64,000 bases of DNA from CAWHNT01 sp963830775. GTDB taxonomy: Bacteria; Pseudomonadota; Alphaproteobacteria; Geminicoccales; Geminicoccaceae. Within the stretch, counting starts at the first letter, position 1. Each line of letters begins with the position of its first letter. The DNA lies in the NCBI GenBank assembly GCA_963830775.1, contig CAWHNT010000011.1:1-64000 (forward strand), read 5' to 3'. Made by a program: the position numbers and the translations under genes. Shown here one piece after another: positions 16,720 through 25,358 of this stretch. A model generated the notes under the pieces. The model made no database searches. It saw only the letters and a list, made by a program, of their open reading frames with translations, and was not told the origin of the DNA.

Positions 16720-18747
16720 ATGGGAGACACTGCAACGACCCGTAATGTGGCCTTGGTCGGCCCCAACGGGGCCGGCAAGACGACGTTGCTCGAGAGCATG
16801 CTGTTCGTGGCGGGGGCGATCACCCGCAAAGGAAAGGTGAACGACGGGACCACGGTCGGCGACGCCAGTGCCGAGGCCCGCGAGCGCCGGATGAGCACCG
16901 AGATCTCGGCCGCCTGCTTCAAGGCCCAGGGGCTCGACTTCACCGTCCTCGACTGCCCGGGCTCGGTCGAGTTCATGCAGGAAACCTACAACGCCGTGCT
17001 GGGGTGCGATGCCGCAGTGGTCGTGGTCGAGCCCGTGCTGGAGCGGATGATCGCGGTGGCGCCGCTGCTCCAGTTCCTGGACGAGCACAACCTCCCGCAC
17101 CTCGTCTTCATCAACAAGATGGACCGTTCCGAGGTGCGCTACCGCGACCTCCTGCAGAACCTGCGCCAGCTCTCGACCCGGCCCGTGGTCCCGCACCAGT
17201 ATGCGATCGGCCGCGGCGAGGATCTGGTCGGCTACATCGACCTCGTGACCGAGCAGGCCTTCGCCTACAAGCAGGGCGGGCCGTCGGACCTCATCCCGCT
17301 GCCGGAGGAGTATCGCGAGCGCGAGCAGACGGCCCGGCGCGAGATGCTGGAGACGCTGGCCGACTTCGACGACGACCTGATGGAGAAGCTGCTCGAGGAC
17401 CAGGAGCCGCCCCTGGACCAGATCCTGAGCGACCTGCGCAAGACCCTGGGTGCCGACCAGGTGGTGCCGGTGTTCATGGGGGTGGCCGAGCAGGACATGG
17501 GGGTCAGGCGCTTCCTCGAGGCGCTGGCGAAGGAAGCACCGGAGCCCAAGGTCCACGCGGCCGAGCTCGGGGTCGATGGCGACGGGCCGGTGCTGGTCCA
17601 GGTCCTGAAGACCTTCTACCACGGCCATGCCGGCAAGCTGTCGCTGGCGCGCGTCTGGCGCGGCACGGTGAAGGACGGCATGACGCTGGGCGACATGCGG
17701 GTCGGCGGCGTGCACCGCATGTTCGGCGGCCAGCAGCAGCCGGCGGGCGAGGCCACGGCCGGCGAGATCGTGGCCCTGGCCAGGCTCGAGGGCGCGCGCA
17801 CGGGCGAGCTCCTGAGCAACGGTGCCGGCAGCGGCGGGACCCTGCTGCCGAAGGCGCCGGCGGCCAGGCCGATGTTCGCCTTCGCGCTCACCGCCCAGAA
17901 CCGCAACGACGAGGTGAAGCTCTCCAGCGCCTTTGCCAAGCTCGTGGACGAGGACCCGGCGCTGAAGCTCGAGCACGATGCCGAGATGCACCAGACCCTG
18001 CTCTGGGGACAGGGCGAGATGCACCTCAAGGTCGCGATGGACCGGCTGAAGAACAAGTTCAACGTGCCGGTCGAGGCCAAGGCGCCGCGCACGCCCTACC
18101 GCGAGACCATCCGCAAGGGGGCCCAGGCGCACGGCCGGCACAAGAAGCAGTCGGGCGGCCACGGCCAGTTCGGCGACGTCAAGATCGAGATCCGCCCGCT
18201 CGAGCGCGGCGAGGGCTTCCAGTTCGAGAACAAGATCGTGGGCGGTTCCGTGCCGCGGCAGTACATCCCGGCGGTCGAGGAGGGGGCCCGGGACTGCCTG
18301 CACAAGGGACCCTTGGGCTTCCGCGTGGTCGACGTCGCTGTGTCCCTGCATGATGGCCAGTTCCACACCGTCGACAGCAACGAGCTCAGCTTCAAGATGG
18401 CCACCGCCCTGGCGCTGAAGGAGGGCCTGCCCAAGTGCCAGCCGGTGCTGCTGGAGCCGATCCTGAGCGTCACCATCTCGGCCCCGTCCGACTACACCTC
18501 GAAGGCGCTCCAGCTCATCACCCAGAAGCGCGGCCAGATCCTGGGCTACGAGGGCAAGCCCGGATGGCGCGGCTGGGACGAGATCCGGGCCCACATCCCG
18601 CAGGGCGAGATGCACGACCTGATCGTCAGCCTGCGCTCGCTGTCACAGGGTACGGGCTTCTTCGACTGGAGCTACGACCACCTGCAGGAAGTGCCGGACC
18701 GGCTGGCGCAGGGCATCGTCGACAAGCACCGCGAGGAGGCGCACTGA
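16720..18747 (+). CDS. Elongation factor G paralogue lacking the canonical switch-II histidine
   Basis: A 675-residue protein with EF-G domain order: GTPase (P-loop GPNGAGKTT at 14-22; NKMD near 131), domain II, domain III, domain IV (RHKKQSGGHGQFGDV) and domain V (EPILSVTISAPSDYTSKAL). The canonical DTPGHVDF switch-II motif reads DCPGSVEF, so the His needed for GTP hydrolysis in ordinary EF-G and EF-Tu is Ser. The P-loop also departs from AHxDAGKTT. This fits a known alphaproteobacterial EF-G-like branch rather than the housekeeping fusA, which normally lies in the str operon with rpsL/rpsG. Its precise role is unknown to me; ribosome recycling or stress translation is possible. Confidence 0.88.
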   Translation: MGDTATTRNVALVGPNGAGKTTLLESMLFVAGAITRKGKVNDGTTVGDASAEARERRMSTEISAACFKAQGLDFTVLDCPGSVEFMQETYNAVLGCDAAVVVVEPVLERMIAVAPLLQFLDEHNLPHLVFINKMDRSEVRYRDLLQNLRQLSTRPVVPHQYAIGRGEDLVGYIDLVTEQAFAYKQGGPSDLIPLPEEYREREQTARREMLETLADFDDDLMEKLLEDQEPPLDQILSDLRKTLGADQVVPVFMGVAEQDMGVRRFLEALAKEAPEPKVHAAELGVDGDGPVLVQVLKTFYHGHAGKLSLARVWRGTVKDGMTLGDMRVGGVHRMFGGQQQPAGEATAGEIVALARLEGARTGELLSNGAGSGGTLLPKAPAARPMFAFALTAQNRNDEVKLSSAFAKLVDEDPALKLEHDAEMHQTLLWGQGEMHLKVAMDRLKNKFNVPVEAKAPRTPYRETIRKGAQAHGRHKKQSGGHGQFGDVKIEIRPLERGEGFQFENKIVGGSVPRQYIPAVEEGARDCLHKGPLGFRVVDVAVSLHDGQFHTVDSNELSFKMATALALKEGLPKCQPVLLEPILSVTISAPSDYTSKALQLITQKRGQILGYEGKPGWRGWDEIRAHIPQGEMHDLIVSLRSLSQGTGFFDWSYDHLQEVPDRLAQGIVDKHREEAH

Positions 18748-18751
18748 CGGC

Positions 18752-18783
18752 CCGCCGCGCGTCGCGCTAGCGACGCGCGGCGG
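18752..18783. terminator. Bidirectional terminator hairpin between convergent genes
   Basis: CCGCCGCGCGTCGC and GCGACGCGCGGCGG form a perfect 14-bp stem over a GCTA loop. It lies 4 bases after the EF-G paralogue stop and 44 bases before the stop of the facing beta-helix gene. Confidence 0.7.
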
Positions 18784-18826
18784 CTGAGCACGTAGATGAG
18801 CTGCGGCGCCACGCCCGGAGGAGGGC

Positions 18827-20185
18827 TCAGCTCCAGAGCTGTCCCACGTCCGCGAACGGCCGCAGCTCCCTGAAGAGGCCGGCGGGCCGCTCGACGCTCA
18901 GGGGTCGCTGCGTGAAGTCGCTGGGCACGGTGTGGATGATCGGGCCGTCGCAATCCTCGATGTAGGTGCGCTGCGGCGCCATCCTGTCGACGCCCAGGTT
19001 CCAGCCGAGGTCGATCGGGCCGTCATGCAGGGCCACGATCGTGTCCTCGGCGTAGACGATGCCCTTGGCACCGGCGCGGAGCTGGTCGCCGCTGATCTGG
19101 CCGGCCCGGATGGCGGCCCGCCCATGGTTCATGATCAGGATGGTGTTCCTGTCGGAGGCGCCGACCACGGCGCTGCTGCCGATCATCCAGTTCAGTGCGA
19201 AGTAGTTGCCGACACCGTGCCGGACGAAGTTGTTGGCGACCGCCTTGCCTTCGACGCAGGTGTTGCCGATGACCCGGTTGTTGCTCGACTTCAGCTCGAT
19301 GTTCTGGTGGTGATGCGCGTTCTCGAGGCGATTGTATCGGATCAGCGCCTGCTGGTTCAGGGCCGAGGTGCCCCTGCTCTCGCCGATATAGATCCAGGCG
19401 TTCCGGTCCGAGGGCGGGGAGCCCTGGTGGTGCAGCCAGTTGCGCTGGACGATGGGCCGCACGGCATCGCAGATCAGGATCCCGTTGCCCGTACCGGTGA
19501 TCTCGTTGCCGTCGATCTCGACATCGCTGCCCCGCACGTCGATGCCGACGATGTCCTGGCCGGAGCCGCCTCTGCCTTCGCGATCCTTGCCGCCTCTGCC
19601 TTCGCGATCCTCGCCGCCCCGGCCGGAGCCGCCTCTCCCTTTGCGGCCCTTCCGGTCTCGGCGGGAGCCGCGTCCGCCCTCGGGAGCGGCAATGGCCTCA
19701 CCGGAGCCGCCTGCGCCCTCATCGGCGGCAATGGCCTCCTCGGAGCCGCCTTTGCCCTTTCCGGAGCCGCCTCCGCCCTGGATCAGGCAGCGGTTCACGC
19801 GGGTGCCCGAGCCGGCGCAGACGATTCCGCCGGTCGACTTGCAGCGTGAGATCAGGCTCTCGGCCCCGCTCAGGGTGACGGTCCCGGTGAGGACGGCGCC
19901 GTTCAGATCGCGGCTGCAGAGCTGGAGCCGGGGCTTGCTGACGTTGAGCGGCCCGGGATAGAGGCCGCTCTCGAGGATGATCCGCTTCCACGACGTCCCC
20001 GGGTGGTTGATGATCTCCCCCTGGAGTGCCTGCATGTTCGTGACCACGACGGACGCCGCTGGCTCAGGAAGTTCCGGCCCCGGCAGCCCTATGTCCAGAG
20101 CAGCCCCGAACGACCGGCCCGACAGGCTCGTGATCAGTGACAGAGACGATATCCCGAGAAGCACGCCGCGCCGGGACTGTCCCAT
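18827..20185 (-). CDS. Secreted right-handed beta-helix protein with Gly-rich insert
   Basis: ATG 20185 follows GGAGACAAGGA. The 452-residue product begins with a Tat-like signal (MGQSRRGVLLGISSL). Several short parallel beta-helix rungs follow, for example GAVLTGTVTLSG, VEIDGNEITGTGNG, NRVIGNTCVEGKA, and the protein ends in DVGQLWS. A Gly/Arg/Glu-rich low-complexity stretch of about 85-100 residues (about 140-230, with repeats of DREGRGG) interrupts the helix after RCLIQG. The downstream-numbered paralogue (20509-21667) has only a few residues there (GTGTGKP). Right-handed beta-helix proteins are often polysaccharide lyases, hydrolases or adhesins; no catalytic set is obvious. The paralogues also share about 75 bases of upstream DNA. 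Confidence 0.8.
   Translation of the reverse strand: MGQSRRGVLLGISSLSLITSLSGRSFGAALDIGLPGPELPEPAASVVVTNMQALQGEIINHPGTSWKRIILESGLYPGPLNVSKPRLQLCSRDLNGAVLTGTVTLSGAESLISRCKSTGGIVCAGSGTRVNRCLIQGGGGSGKGKGGSEEAIAADEGAGGSGEAIAAPEGGRGSRRDRKGRKGRGGSGRGGEDREGRGGKDREGRGGSGQDIVGIDVRGSDVEIDGNEITGTGNGILICDAVRPIVQRNWLHHQGSPPSDRNAWIYIGESRGTSALNQQALIRYNRLENAHHHQNIELKSSNNRVIGNTCVEGKAVANNFVRHGVGNYFALNWMIGSSAVVGASDRNTILIMNHGRAAIRAGQISGDQLRAGAKGIVYAEDTIVALHDGPIDLGWNLGVDRMAPQRTYIEDCDGPIIHTVPSDFTQRPLSVERPAGLFRELRPFADVGQLWS
19555..19790 (-). repeat. In-frame low-complexity repeat block within the beta-helix gene
   Basis: The DNA holds tandem degenerate units such as CCGCCTCTGCCTTCGCGATC repeated near 19567 and 19591, and GGAGCCGCC units further on. 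It encodes alternating Gly-Gly, Asp-Arg-Glu-Gly and Ala-Ile-Ala-Ala stretches. The block keeps the reading frame and has no counterpart in the neighbouring paralogue, so it probably expanded by slippage. Confidence 0.7.
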
Positions 20186-20480
20186 TTCCTTGTCTCCCCA
20201 ACTGCCCACCAGGTCGTCCACGCCAGCTATCAACCCGGGCGCGCACAACCATAGAGTGTTAGGCTCTGGAGAGTTTCGCCCACAGGTGCAAGGCAGAAGT
20301 GGGAGGCTGCCATGCGAATCAGGCGGCGCTGATGTATCCGGAACGGTATGCCGAGCGGCGACGGCCGCTGGCTGTCGCCTTGCCCGCACAGCTCGGCAAA
20401 AGCTCAGATCTCACGCATTAGTTGATGGATGATAATCGGGCCTGATCCATCGTGGCGCTTGCCGCTGGCGGGAGGTGAGC
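20186..20480 (-). promoter_or_regulatory. Upstream region of the first beta-helix gene
   Basis: No gene is visible. On the minus strand, the 75 bases before ATG 20185 resemble those before the paralogue at 21667. Shared blocks are a TATGGTTG element about 65-75 bases upstream, a central GCTGGCG/GGCGCCTGG-like part, and GGGAGACAAGG at the ribosome site. TATGGT may serve as a -10 element, but no clear -35 was assigned. Confidence 0.4.
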
Positions 20481-20502
20481 GGGGCGGTGCCGGGACCGCC
20501 CC
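20481..20502 (-). terminator. Hairpin after the second beta-helix gene
   Basis: GGGGCGGT (20481-20488) pairs with ACCGCCCC (20495-20502) over GCCGGG, 6 bases past the stop codon of the minus-strand gene at 20509. Confidence 0.6.
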
Positions 20503-20508
20503 GGCGCG

Positions 20509-21667
20509 TCAGCTCCAGAGCTGGCCCACGTCGTTGGGGGCCCGCAGCTCGCGCAGGACCCCGTCCGGTGGTGCAAGCGTCAGAGGCCGGGTGGTGTAGA
20601 GGCTGGGGAGGTCCTGGCTGATCGGCCCGTAGCTGTCCTCGATCATGGTACGCTGCGGTGCCACCAGCCCGACGCCCTGGTTCCAGCCGAGCTCGATCGG
20701 GCCATCGTGCAGGGCCACGATCGTGTCCTCGGCGTAGACGATGCCCTTGGCACCGGCGCGGAGCTGGTCGCCGCTGATCTCGCCGCCGCGAACGGCCGCC
20801 CTGCCATGGTTCATGATCATGACCGTGCCGATGTCGGCCGCACCGATCACGCTGCTGCTCCCGATCATCCAGTTCAGCGCGAAGTAGTTGGCGGGCCCAT
20901 GGCGGCTGTAGACGTTGGCGATCGTGCGCCCCTGCACGCTGGTGTTGCCGATGACGCGGTTGTCCCGCGACTTCAGCTCGATGTGCTGGTGCTGCTTGGA
21001 GGATTCGAGGCGGTTGTACTCGATCCGGCACTGCTGGCTGAGAAGCGAGGTGTTGCGGCTCTCGCCCACATAGATCCAGGCATTGCGGTCGGTGGGCGGC
21101 GTGCCCTGGTCGTGCAGCCAGTTGCGCCGGATGACGGGGCGCAGGGCGTCCTGGACCAGGATGCCGTTGCCCGTCTTCGTGATCTCGTTGCCGTCCACCT
21201 GCACGTCGGCGGCAGCAATGTTGACGCCGACGATGTCGGGCTTTCCGGTGCCGGTGCCCTGGATCCGGCAGCGGTTCACGCGGGTGCCGGCACCGCTGCA
21301 GATGAAGCCGCCGGTCGACTTGCAGCGCGAGACGAGGCTCTCGGCCCCGCTGAGCGTCACCGCCTTGGTGAACACCGCACCGTTCAGGTTGCGGCTGCAG
21401 ATCTGGATCCGTGCCTTGTTGACGTTGAGGAGCCCGGCATAAATGCCGTCCTCGAGGATGATCCGCTTCCAGAACGTGCCGTCGTGGATGAGAATGTGCC
21501 CTTGTAGCGCCAACAGGTTGCTCGCGGTGACCGTGATGGCCGGAACAGGGAGCTCGTCGGGCTGGACCCATTGGACCGGGGTCGCAGGGCGGTGTTGGCC
21601 GAGAAATGTCGTCAGCCAACGGCAAGGAAGATATTCCTAATAATAGGCCGCGCCGGGACTGCTTCAT
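20509..21667 (-). CDS. Secreted right-handed beta-helix protein, paralogue, 5' frameshift
   Basis: It starts MKQSRRGLLLGISSLPL, a Tat-like signal matching the neighbouring paralogue. The frame is broken within about 21600-21630, after which the correct frame reads ...QPDELPVPAITVTASN and continues unbroken to DVGQLWS. Removing one base gives exactly 386 codons. Rungs such as VQVDGNEITKTGNG, NRVIGNTSVQGRT and GTVMIMNHGRAAVRGG align with the paralogue across the whole length, except that the Gly-rich insert is absent. The tandem pair arose by duplication that included the leader. Likely periplasmic or secreted, with unknown ligand or substrate. Confidence 0.78.
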
Positions 21668-21994
21668 CCTTGTCTCCCTAACTGCTCCTACCCAGGCGCC
21701 ACGTTCCCAACAGGGACATGCGCAACCATAAGGCGAACAACCTATGGCCGCCTTCGCCGATTAGTGCAACAGGTCAATCGCCTTATGCAGCCGCCGGTAG
21801 CGGTCGGAGCGAATGGCCGCCTGGTGGGTCCGGTCGGCAACTGGCGCCGGATGGAAGGCGGTGCCTGGGAGGGGTTCAGCAATCGCGGGGAGGGAACGAT
21901 GCCGGTGCGAAGCCTGTTGCGGCAGCGGGTAAACAGAGCCGGCACCCAACCGTACGTATGACCGGGTGCGCCGGCCCGACGCGGAGGCAAGAGA
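21668..21994. other. Intergenic region between divergent genes
   Basis: No gene is supported. On the minus side it carries the leader shared with the paralogous beta-helix gene (TATGGTTGCGC near 21720-21732, GGGAGACAAGG near the start). On the plus side a GGCACCC...GGGTGC inverted repeat (about 21940-21971) precedes the small gene at 21995. Confidence 0.4.
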
Positions 21995-22258
21995 ATGGTC
22001 GACTACGAGTCCGCCCTGGCGCTGGCCGAGCTCTCGCAGGAGGAGGTGGACGCCATCGCCCGGCACGAGCACATGACCGACACGGCGGCGCTCGAGATGG
22101 GCAGCTACCTGTGCACGACGCCCAGCGGCGAGCGGGCGCTGAAGCGGATCATCGTCGACGAGCTGAACGCCTTTCGCGAGCGCGGCGACAATCTGGGTGC
22201 CGCCAGGCTACGCCTCGTGCTCAAGCACTTCGTCGAGACGCATCCGCGGGCGGCCTGA
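21995..22258 (+). CDS. Small conserved-looking helical protein (87 aa)
   Basis: The ATG follows GCGGAGGCAAGAG. The product MVDYESALALAELS... has strong codon bias, a predicted all-helical fold and no signal or membrane segment. I recall similar short proteins (start YxxALALAEL, middle HEH, end RLKLVLRHF-like) in other Rhodospirillales, but no function. The 3' end overlaps the convergent MFS gene by 38 bases. Confidence 0.65.
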   Translation: MVDYESALALAELSQEEVDAIARHEHMTDTAALEMGSYLCTTPSGERALKRIIVDELNAFRERGDNLGAARLRLVLKHFVETHPRAA

Positions 22259-23459
22259 CGCCCGGCCTCGTGGCCGTGCTGCCGAAGACCGTGAGGGCGG
22301 TGGCGAGGCTGACCATGGCCACGATCCCGAACACCCATGCCGGCGAGGCATGGTCGACGGTGAGGCCGTAGAGCGGCGGGGCCACCAGCCCGCCGACATT
22401 GAAGCCCACCATCACGAGGCCGAACACCCTGCCGCTGGCGCCGGGCGGGGTGATGGCGCGGATCATCATGTCGCGCGAGGGTGCGACCATGCCGCTGGCC
22501 AGCCCGCCAACCGCGAACAGCGGCAGGAGGGCAGGCGGCGGCAGCGTCACCAGCGCCACGACGCCCGCCATCGCCGCCAGGACGAGCGAGCAGATGGCCA
22601 CGATCAGGCCGTGGTGGCCGAACCGGTCGGCCACCCAGCCGCCGGCCAGCACGCCCACGGCTCCGAAGGTGAGGAAGACGGTGACCGGCGCGTTGGCGGC
22701 CGCGAGACCGAGGCCGTAGAGGCCGGTCAGCGCCACGACGCTGAAGCCGCTGATCCCGGCATGACCAAGCGCCAGGAGCAGGAAGAAGGCGAAACCCCCG
22801 AGCACGGCCGGGCTGGTCAGGAGTGCCAGCGTGCCGCCGGCAGCCTGCTCCTTCTTCCGCGTGACCGAGGCCGCAAGCTCGCCCCGGGCCGCGATCAGGA
22901 CGGCCGCCATGACGAGCCCGGCGGCACCGATCAGGAGCAGGCCCATGCGCCAGCCGACCAGGGCGGTGAGCGCCACCATGACGACCGGCGCCGCGGCGAA
23001 GCCCGCATAGCCGCCGAAAGTGTGGATCGAGAACGCACGCGCGGTGCGGCCGGGGCTCACCCGGGCGGAGAGGATCGCGTAGTCGGCCGGGTGGTAGACG
23101 GCGTTGCCGAGCCCGGCCAGGACCATGAGCGGGAGGAAGCTGGCCAGGCCCGTGCCCAGCCCGGCGAGCCCGATCCCGAGCGCGAACGCGATCTGGCCCG
23201 CGATCAGGATCAGCCCCGGCCCGTAGCGGTCGACCAGCACGCCGATCGGCGGCTGGGCCAGCACGGTCGTGACGTTGAGGGCTGCCAGGAGCAGGCCCAG
23301 CTCGGTGACGCTGAGCCCGAGATCGGCCCGCAGCACGGGGAAGATCGGCGGCAGGGCCAGGATGTAGAGATGGGAGAAGAAGTGGGCGCAGGTGATGAGG
23401 CCGGTGACCTTGAGGTCATGCCCCTGGGCGTCCGCAACGCCTGCCGTCGCCTGCGCCAT
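22221..23459 (-). CDS. MFS transporter (fosmidomycin-resistance-like)
   Basis: About 412 residues with 12 hydrophobic segments. The MFS loop motif after helix 2 reads GVLVDRYGPG, and the N-terminus HFFSHLYILALPPIFPVL resembles the Fsr/YfnC-type subgroup. The second half has GGWVADRFGHHG, the repeat of the same motif. ATG 23459 (MAQATAG) is preferred to an upstream start at 23477. It probably exports a small amphipathic compound; neighbours give no clue to the substrate. Confidence 0.83.
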   Translation of the reverse strand: MAQATAGVADAQGHDLKVTGLITCAHFFSHLYILALPPIFPVLRADLGLSVTELGLLLAALNVTTVLAQPPIGVLVDRYGPGLILIAGQIAFALGIGLAGLGTGLASFLPLMVLAGLGNAVYHPADYAILSARVSPGRTARAFSIHTFGGYAGFAAAPVVMVALTALVGWRMGLLLIGAAGLVMAAVLIAARGELAASVTRKKEQAAGGTLALLTSPAVLGGFAFFLLLALGHAGISGFSVVALTGLYGLGLAAANAPVTVFLTFGAVGVLAGGWVADRFGHHGLIVAICSLVLAAMAGVVALVTLPPPALLPLFAVGGLASGMVAPSRDMMIRAITPPGASGRVFGLVMVGFNVGGLVAPPLYGLTVDHASPAWVFGIVAMVSLATALTVFGSTATRPGVRPPADASRRSA

Positions 23460-23632
23460 GCTGCCTTGCCTCCCCACCTGACCGGGCCCTTGTCATGCCC
23501 GCGATGGGGATGCGCAAGACCGCCATCGCAGACCGAGCCGGCCGCCTGACCGGCAGCCAGAGCCGCCCTGCGCAGAACGGCACCGGTCTGCTAGGAGGGC
23601 GGACCGATGCCCCCGCTCGCCCTGTTCCCGCC

Positions 23633-24349
23633 ATGTCCTCCGCGCGTCCAGCCCTGGCCGGCGCCCTGAAGCCGGCCTCCCGTGCCCGCCTGCTGCGTTG
23701 GCTGCGCGTGATCCTGCTCGTCCTGCTCCTGGGGCCGGCGCTGCTGCTCCTGGTCTACCGGGTGGCGCCGGTGCCGGTCACACCTCTGATGCTGGTGCGG
23801 ATGGCGCAGGGCTACGGGCTCGAGAAGCAGTGGGTGCCGCTGAGCCGGATCTCGGGCCACCTGCCGCGGGCGGTGATCGCGTCCGAGGACAATCTGTTCT
23901 GCCGCCATGCCGGCATCGACTGGGACGCCCTGCGCGAGCAGATCGGCCGCGCCATGGACGGCCGCTCGGCGCGGGGTGCGAGCACGATCAGCATGCAGAC
24001 GGTGAAGAACCTGCTGCTCTGGGAGGGGCGCGATCCCTTCCGCAAGCTGCTCGAGACCTGGCTCACGCCGCAGGCCGAGCTGTTCCTGGGCAAGCGCCGC
24101 ATCCTCGAGATCTACCTCAACGTGGCCGAGATGGGCCCGGGCCTCTACGGTGCCGAGGCTGCCGCCAGGCGCTACTTCAGGAAGCCGGCGCGCGACCTTA
24201 CCGCCCGCGAGGCGGCCCTGCTGGCCGCCCTGCTCCCGGCCCCCTTGCGCTGGTCCAAGGGCATGCCCAGCCGCTTCCTCCAGGGCCGCGCCCGCACCAT
24301 CCAGACCCGCATCGCCCAGCTCGGCCCGCTGCTCGACTGCGCACCCTGA
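23633..24349 (+). CDS. mtgA: Monofunctional biosynthetic peptidoglycan transglycosylase
   Basis: A 238-residue GT51 enzyme that polymerises lipid II into glycan strands at the periplasmic face. It has one N-terminal membrane anchor (about residues 20-45) and the GT51 motifs in order: AVIASEDNLFCRHAGIDW with the catalytic Glu, RGASTISMQTVKNLLL, and KRRILEIYLNVAEMGPG. There is no transpeptidase domain and the length matches MtgA. ATG 23633 places the anchor close to the N-terminus as usual; a longer in-frame reading from 23495 is less likely. Confidence 0.93.
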   Translation: MSSARPALAGALKPASRARLLRWLRVILLVLLLGPALLLLVYRVAPVPVTPLMLVRMAQGYGLEKQWVPLSRISGHLPRAVIASEDNLFCRHAGIDWDALREQIGRAMDGRSARGASTISMQTVKNLLLWEGRDPFRKLLETWLTPQAELFLGKRRILEIYLNVAEMGPGLYGAEAAARRYFRKPARDLTAREAALLAALLPAPLRWSKGMPSRFLQGRARTIQTRIAQLGPLLDCAP

Positions 24350-24457
24350 CGAGCTGGGGCGGCTCCAGGCGCCAGACCCGCGCTTGCCCAACCAAGAAGC
24401 GCATGTGAGAATAGGCTTCGCAACCGATGCTCCCTAACCCCAGGCCGGAGCACTGCC

Positions 24458-25354
24458 ATGCGCCCTTGGATGCTGCCTTCGCTGAACCGCCGCCGCCTCC
24501 TCGAGCTCGGGAGTGTCGGCCTTGCGGCCTCTCTGGGGGCGGTGCGGGGAGCCGGTGCCGAGGAGCTGCGGGATCCGGGCCCGGGCGGGATCGGGGGCTA
24601 TGTGCTGGGGGTGTTCCCCTATCTGCCGCCTTCCTCGCTCGACCGGCGCTTCGCCCCGATCGTCGAGGCCCTGCGGCAGAGGATCGGCCAGCCGGTGCAC
24701 CTGCGCACCAAGTCCGACCTCGAGGCCTTCGCGGTCGAGGTGGCGCGGGGCACCTACGACATCACCTTCCTCAACCCGTTCGAATATGTGGAGGCGGCGG
24801 GTGCCGGCTACCTGCCGCTGGTCCGGGTCGACGAGCCGCTGAGCATGGTCCTCCTGGTCCCGGCCGACAGCCCGATCACGGACCTGCGCGGCCTTGGCGG
24901 CCATACGCTGGCGCTGCCGCAGCGCAGCTCGGCCGTGAGCCGGCTCGCCAGGCTGGCCCTGTTCGAGGAGGGTCTCCAGCCCGGTGTCGATCTCCAGGTC
25001 CAGTTCTACCAGTCGAAGTCGTCCTGCCTGCAGGCGCTGGCGATCGGCAACGTGGCGGCCTGCGGCCTGCCCCGCTTCGCCCTGCCGCAGCTGGGTCTCA
25101 GCGACACCCGCTCCTACAAGGTCGTCTACGAGCGCAAGCTGCCGGTGGGCCTCACCTTCGCCGTCCACAACAGGCTGTCGGAAGCCGATCGGGACGGCAT
25201 CCGCGCGGCCCTGCTGGGCCTCTCCGATACCGACACGGGCCGGCAGATCCTGAAGGAGGCGAGCTGGCCGCGCCTGGTCATGGCGCACGACCAGGACTTC
25301 GACGAAATCCGCAGGCTCGAGGCCAGGATGAGCACCTTGGCAATGCGGCGATGA
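24458..25354 (+). CDS. PhnD-like periplasmic phosph(on)ate-type binding protein
   Basis: A 298-residue protein with a Tat-like signal (LNRRRLLELGSVGLAAS, cleavage near residue 33). A PhnD/SsuA-type two-lobed binding domain follows: LGVFPYLPPSSLDRRFAPIV, DITFLNPFEYVEAAG, and LPVGLTFAVHNRLS. No ABC permease or ATPase is nearby. Instead, a GGDEF/EAL protein begins 4 bases after the stop. This strongly suggests a sensory role: the binding protein reports ligand to the membrane-bound cyclic-di-GMP enzyme, as NspS does for MbaA. The ligand could be a phosphonate or another anion. Confidence 0.85.
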   Translation: MRPWMLPSLNRRRLLELGSVGLAASLGAVRGAGAEELRDPGPGGIGGYVLGVFPYLPPSSLDRRFAPIVEALRQRIGQPVHLRTKSDLEAFAVEVARGTYDITFLNPFEYVEAAGAGYLPLVRVDEPLSMVLLVPADSPITDLRGLGGHTLALPQRSSAVSRLARLALFEEGLQPGVDLQVQFYQSKSSCLQALAIGNVAACGLPRFALPQLGLSDTRSYKVVYERKLPVGLTFAVHNRLSEADRDGIRAALLGLSDTDTGRQILKEASWPRLVMAHDQDFDEIRRLEARMSTLAMRR

Positions 25355-25358
25355 GCTT

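Noticed and set aside
19555..19790. CRISPR-like repeat array
   Set aside because: Units are short, degenerate, lack spacers and lie in frame within a Gly-rich protein segment.
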